Shown: piece after piece, positions 62,129 to 64,000 of the stretch | Position numbering within the stretch: position 1 is the first letter of the stretch | How the letters are laid out: each line of letters opens with the position of its first letter | Assembly: GCF_949628215.1 (NCBI RefSeq) | Contig: NC_134279.1 | Span: 59,069,766-59,133,765, forward strand | DNA length: 64,000 bases | Reading direction: 5' to 3' | From: Phalacrocorax aristotelis | Lineage: Eukaryota; Chordata; Aves; Suliformes; Phalacrocoracidae | Program-made: the position numbers and the translations under genes | The notes under the pieces: model-generated | Told to the model about the DNA's origin: nothing | Seen by the model: only the letters and a program-made list of their open reading frames with translations | The model's database searches: none

Positions 62129-64000
62129 CTGAAAAGAGAGAAGGAAGGCAAGGGAGAGGGGAAAGTGAGTAAAGCATTATGAAATTAATATATGGGCAAT
62201 TACATTGAAAATGATGCTCATGTTTAGAAGGGTTTTATTAGCTAAAAAGATGCCTATGCAAGAGCGGATGCAGTACAGTTTAAGATCTTTCTAGGTTGCT
62301 GTCTTCCATTGGCAGTGGCCTTTAGTTGGGGAAAAATCTGGGGAAGAATTTAACAGTTCTTGAACAGATAGTGGTGTTCTCCCAGACTATTTTCCTAAGC
62401 AGTTTTCTGATTTGGAGACTGTGAAGTCAGAGTAATGGGTTTTTTTTGTTGGGTTGGGGGTTTGTGTTTGGTGGTTGGGGGTTTTTATGAGTGGTTTCTT
62501 TTGTTTGGTTTGTGGGTTTTTTTGGCAGCTATTGATGGACTTCTCTTCCATGAATTTATCCAATTGTTTTCTGAACTCCAGTAAGCTGTTAGGATCTACA
62601 GCATCCTTTACTTGGGAGTTTTACAGCCCAGCCCTGCCTGTGTGAATAAGCACCTGCTTTTGTTTGACTTGAATCTGGTTCTTACTAGCAGTATTTGATT
62701 ATTTGATGCCTTCTGGTTCTTCTATTAGAGCAGTGAGCATCATGTCCTATTGTCACTATAGTACGGGTCCTGTATTGCCCTTTCAGTTCTGATATGCACT
62801 CTGAAGAATCCTCATCTTTCTAAATGTTACCCATACTGACATGGTTTCGTGCCTATAGGTTGTCCTTGTGGTGGTTCTCTATGCCTTTTGCATTTCAACA
62901 TCCTTCTTATGTGAGGTGTGGGAACCACAAATGCAGAGTTCTTTAAGGGGTGGGGAACCACAGATTTATTCTTTCTTAATTCCTGTCCCCACTCAATTGC
63001 CTCTGTGACAGCTACTGAGCACTGAGGTGACATTTTTGTGGACTATCTCTTAGACAAAAACATATTGCTGGGATTGGCACTTTATTATATGCAGTGTGTT
63101 GCACTGGCTTTTTACTATGATAAATTCTTCAGAATTTGTCTAGAGCTAGCAGAGTGTTTGCATTTTGGTACCTCTCCATATTGCAAGCTTTCTGTGTATG
63201 TGTGTCATTGCCTGACCCAGGATGATGCTAAGAGCTATCTATTACATGGTTCATATGCCAAAGTCTTTTATTATGGGAAGAAATAGTTTGCTAGTTTGGA
63301 CCCTTGAGAACCTTTATGTTCTGAACCTGAAGTGAAGGCAGAGATCTGAACATTCTAAAATCCTAGGAAAAAAAAAACATTATTCTCTATGGGTTGGGGC
63401 TTTCTTATTTCAAGTTAATCAAGTCAGGACAGGTTGTTAATATGTTTTGTCCATCATATTCAGGCTCTTTGTTCTTCTCTTGATGTTCTACAACCTTACA
63501 TACTTTTGCCACTGCCTAAGGACAGCAGCTCACTTCCCATAAAACAGAAATTGATGATGCAAGGACAGGGTATTTTCTAGAGTGATTTATTCACAAAACA
63601 CCAAGGGAGAGTAGTATTGATTTGTTCTTACCAGGCATGGCCTGAACCGTACACCAGTAATTATGCTAGCAGAAATTACAAACAAAACTCAGTATGGATT
63701 TATCATCTCACTTTTCCCCTTGAAAATCTGACTTCCTCTGGTGTTAGCACTGAACAAAATGCCTGATGTCAAGTCCCTTATTCCTAGACCCACGAAGGGC
63801 CTACAGCCATTCAGCAGCTGGTTTTAGCTAGGGTGTAGCTGCTCCTACCTATGCTTTTTGTCTTTGTCTGCATGTGGAGCAGAAATTTCTATCAGGCTTC
63901 TAACAGCCAGCTTGTTGTAGCTCAGTGCCTGTTGGGATGGCTTGTGAGCCAGCTGCTTTGCTTCCTTTGTCTTGGTGCTGCTTCTGTATTCCTTAAATGC
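62129..64000. other. C4orf19: C4orf19 upstream intron, no exon recognised
   Basis: Sequence upstream of the start-codon exon, presumed to be the intron in the 5'UTR. A G/T-rich tract at about 62437-62525 has several G-runs. No CpG island or upstream exon was seen before the window ends. Confidence 0.45.

Overview
This window looks like bird nuclear DNA. Its recognisable interspersed repeats are CR1 LINE fragments, some ending in the ATTCTATGATT-type 3' tail typical of avian CR1. The genes are vertebrate, with long AT-rich introns and CpG-island promoters, and their order matches the conserved PGM2 - RELL1 - C4orf19 (PGCKA1) block of human 4p14. I cannot name the species. No rRNA, tRNA, CRISPR array, LTR retrovirus or other virus-like element was recognised.

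Layout. (1) About 1-1560: the 5' end of PGM2 on the minus strand. Only coding exon 1 (1152-1223), its CpG island and part of intron 1 are present; the rest lies beyond the left edge. (2) About 1.6-23.7 kb: an AT-rich intergenic stretch with one sizeable CR1 fragment (2445-3360), a few small tandem repeats and one AT-rich inverted repeat. (3) About 23.7-49.1 kb: RELL1 on the plus strand. Its probable first exon sits in a CpG island. Five further coding exons lie at 36.4, 38.5, 39.8, 42.5 and 43.6 kb, joined by phase-compatible consensus splice sites, and a 3'UTR exon probably follows. Intron 1 holds a very uniform 19-copy 18-bp minisatellite. (4) About 49.1-58.8 kb: the space between two convergent genes. 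It contains a YY1-like ATG plus splice-donor segment near 51.92 kb and a GC-rich islet at 57.84-58.2 kb, either of which could mark an unannotated transcript. (5) About 58.8-62.1 kb: C4orf19/PGCKA1 on the minus strand, with a tiny first coding exon carrying a Met-Gly-Cys lipidation-type N-terminus and one large acidic-tailed coding exon. Its 5' non-coding exons and promoter were not found and probably lie to the right.

The three genes are neighbours by conserved synteny and show no sign of shared function. PGM2 is a cytosolic sugar-phosphate mutase, RELL1 a single-pass membrane protein of the RELT family carrying the OXSR1-binding RFRV motif, and C4orf19 a small adaptor linked to the PDCD10/GCKIII kinase complex. 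PGM2 and RELL1 are transcribed divergently from CpG islands about 23 kb apart; RELL1 and C4orf19 converge tail to tail.
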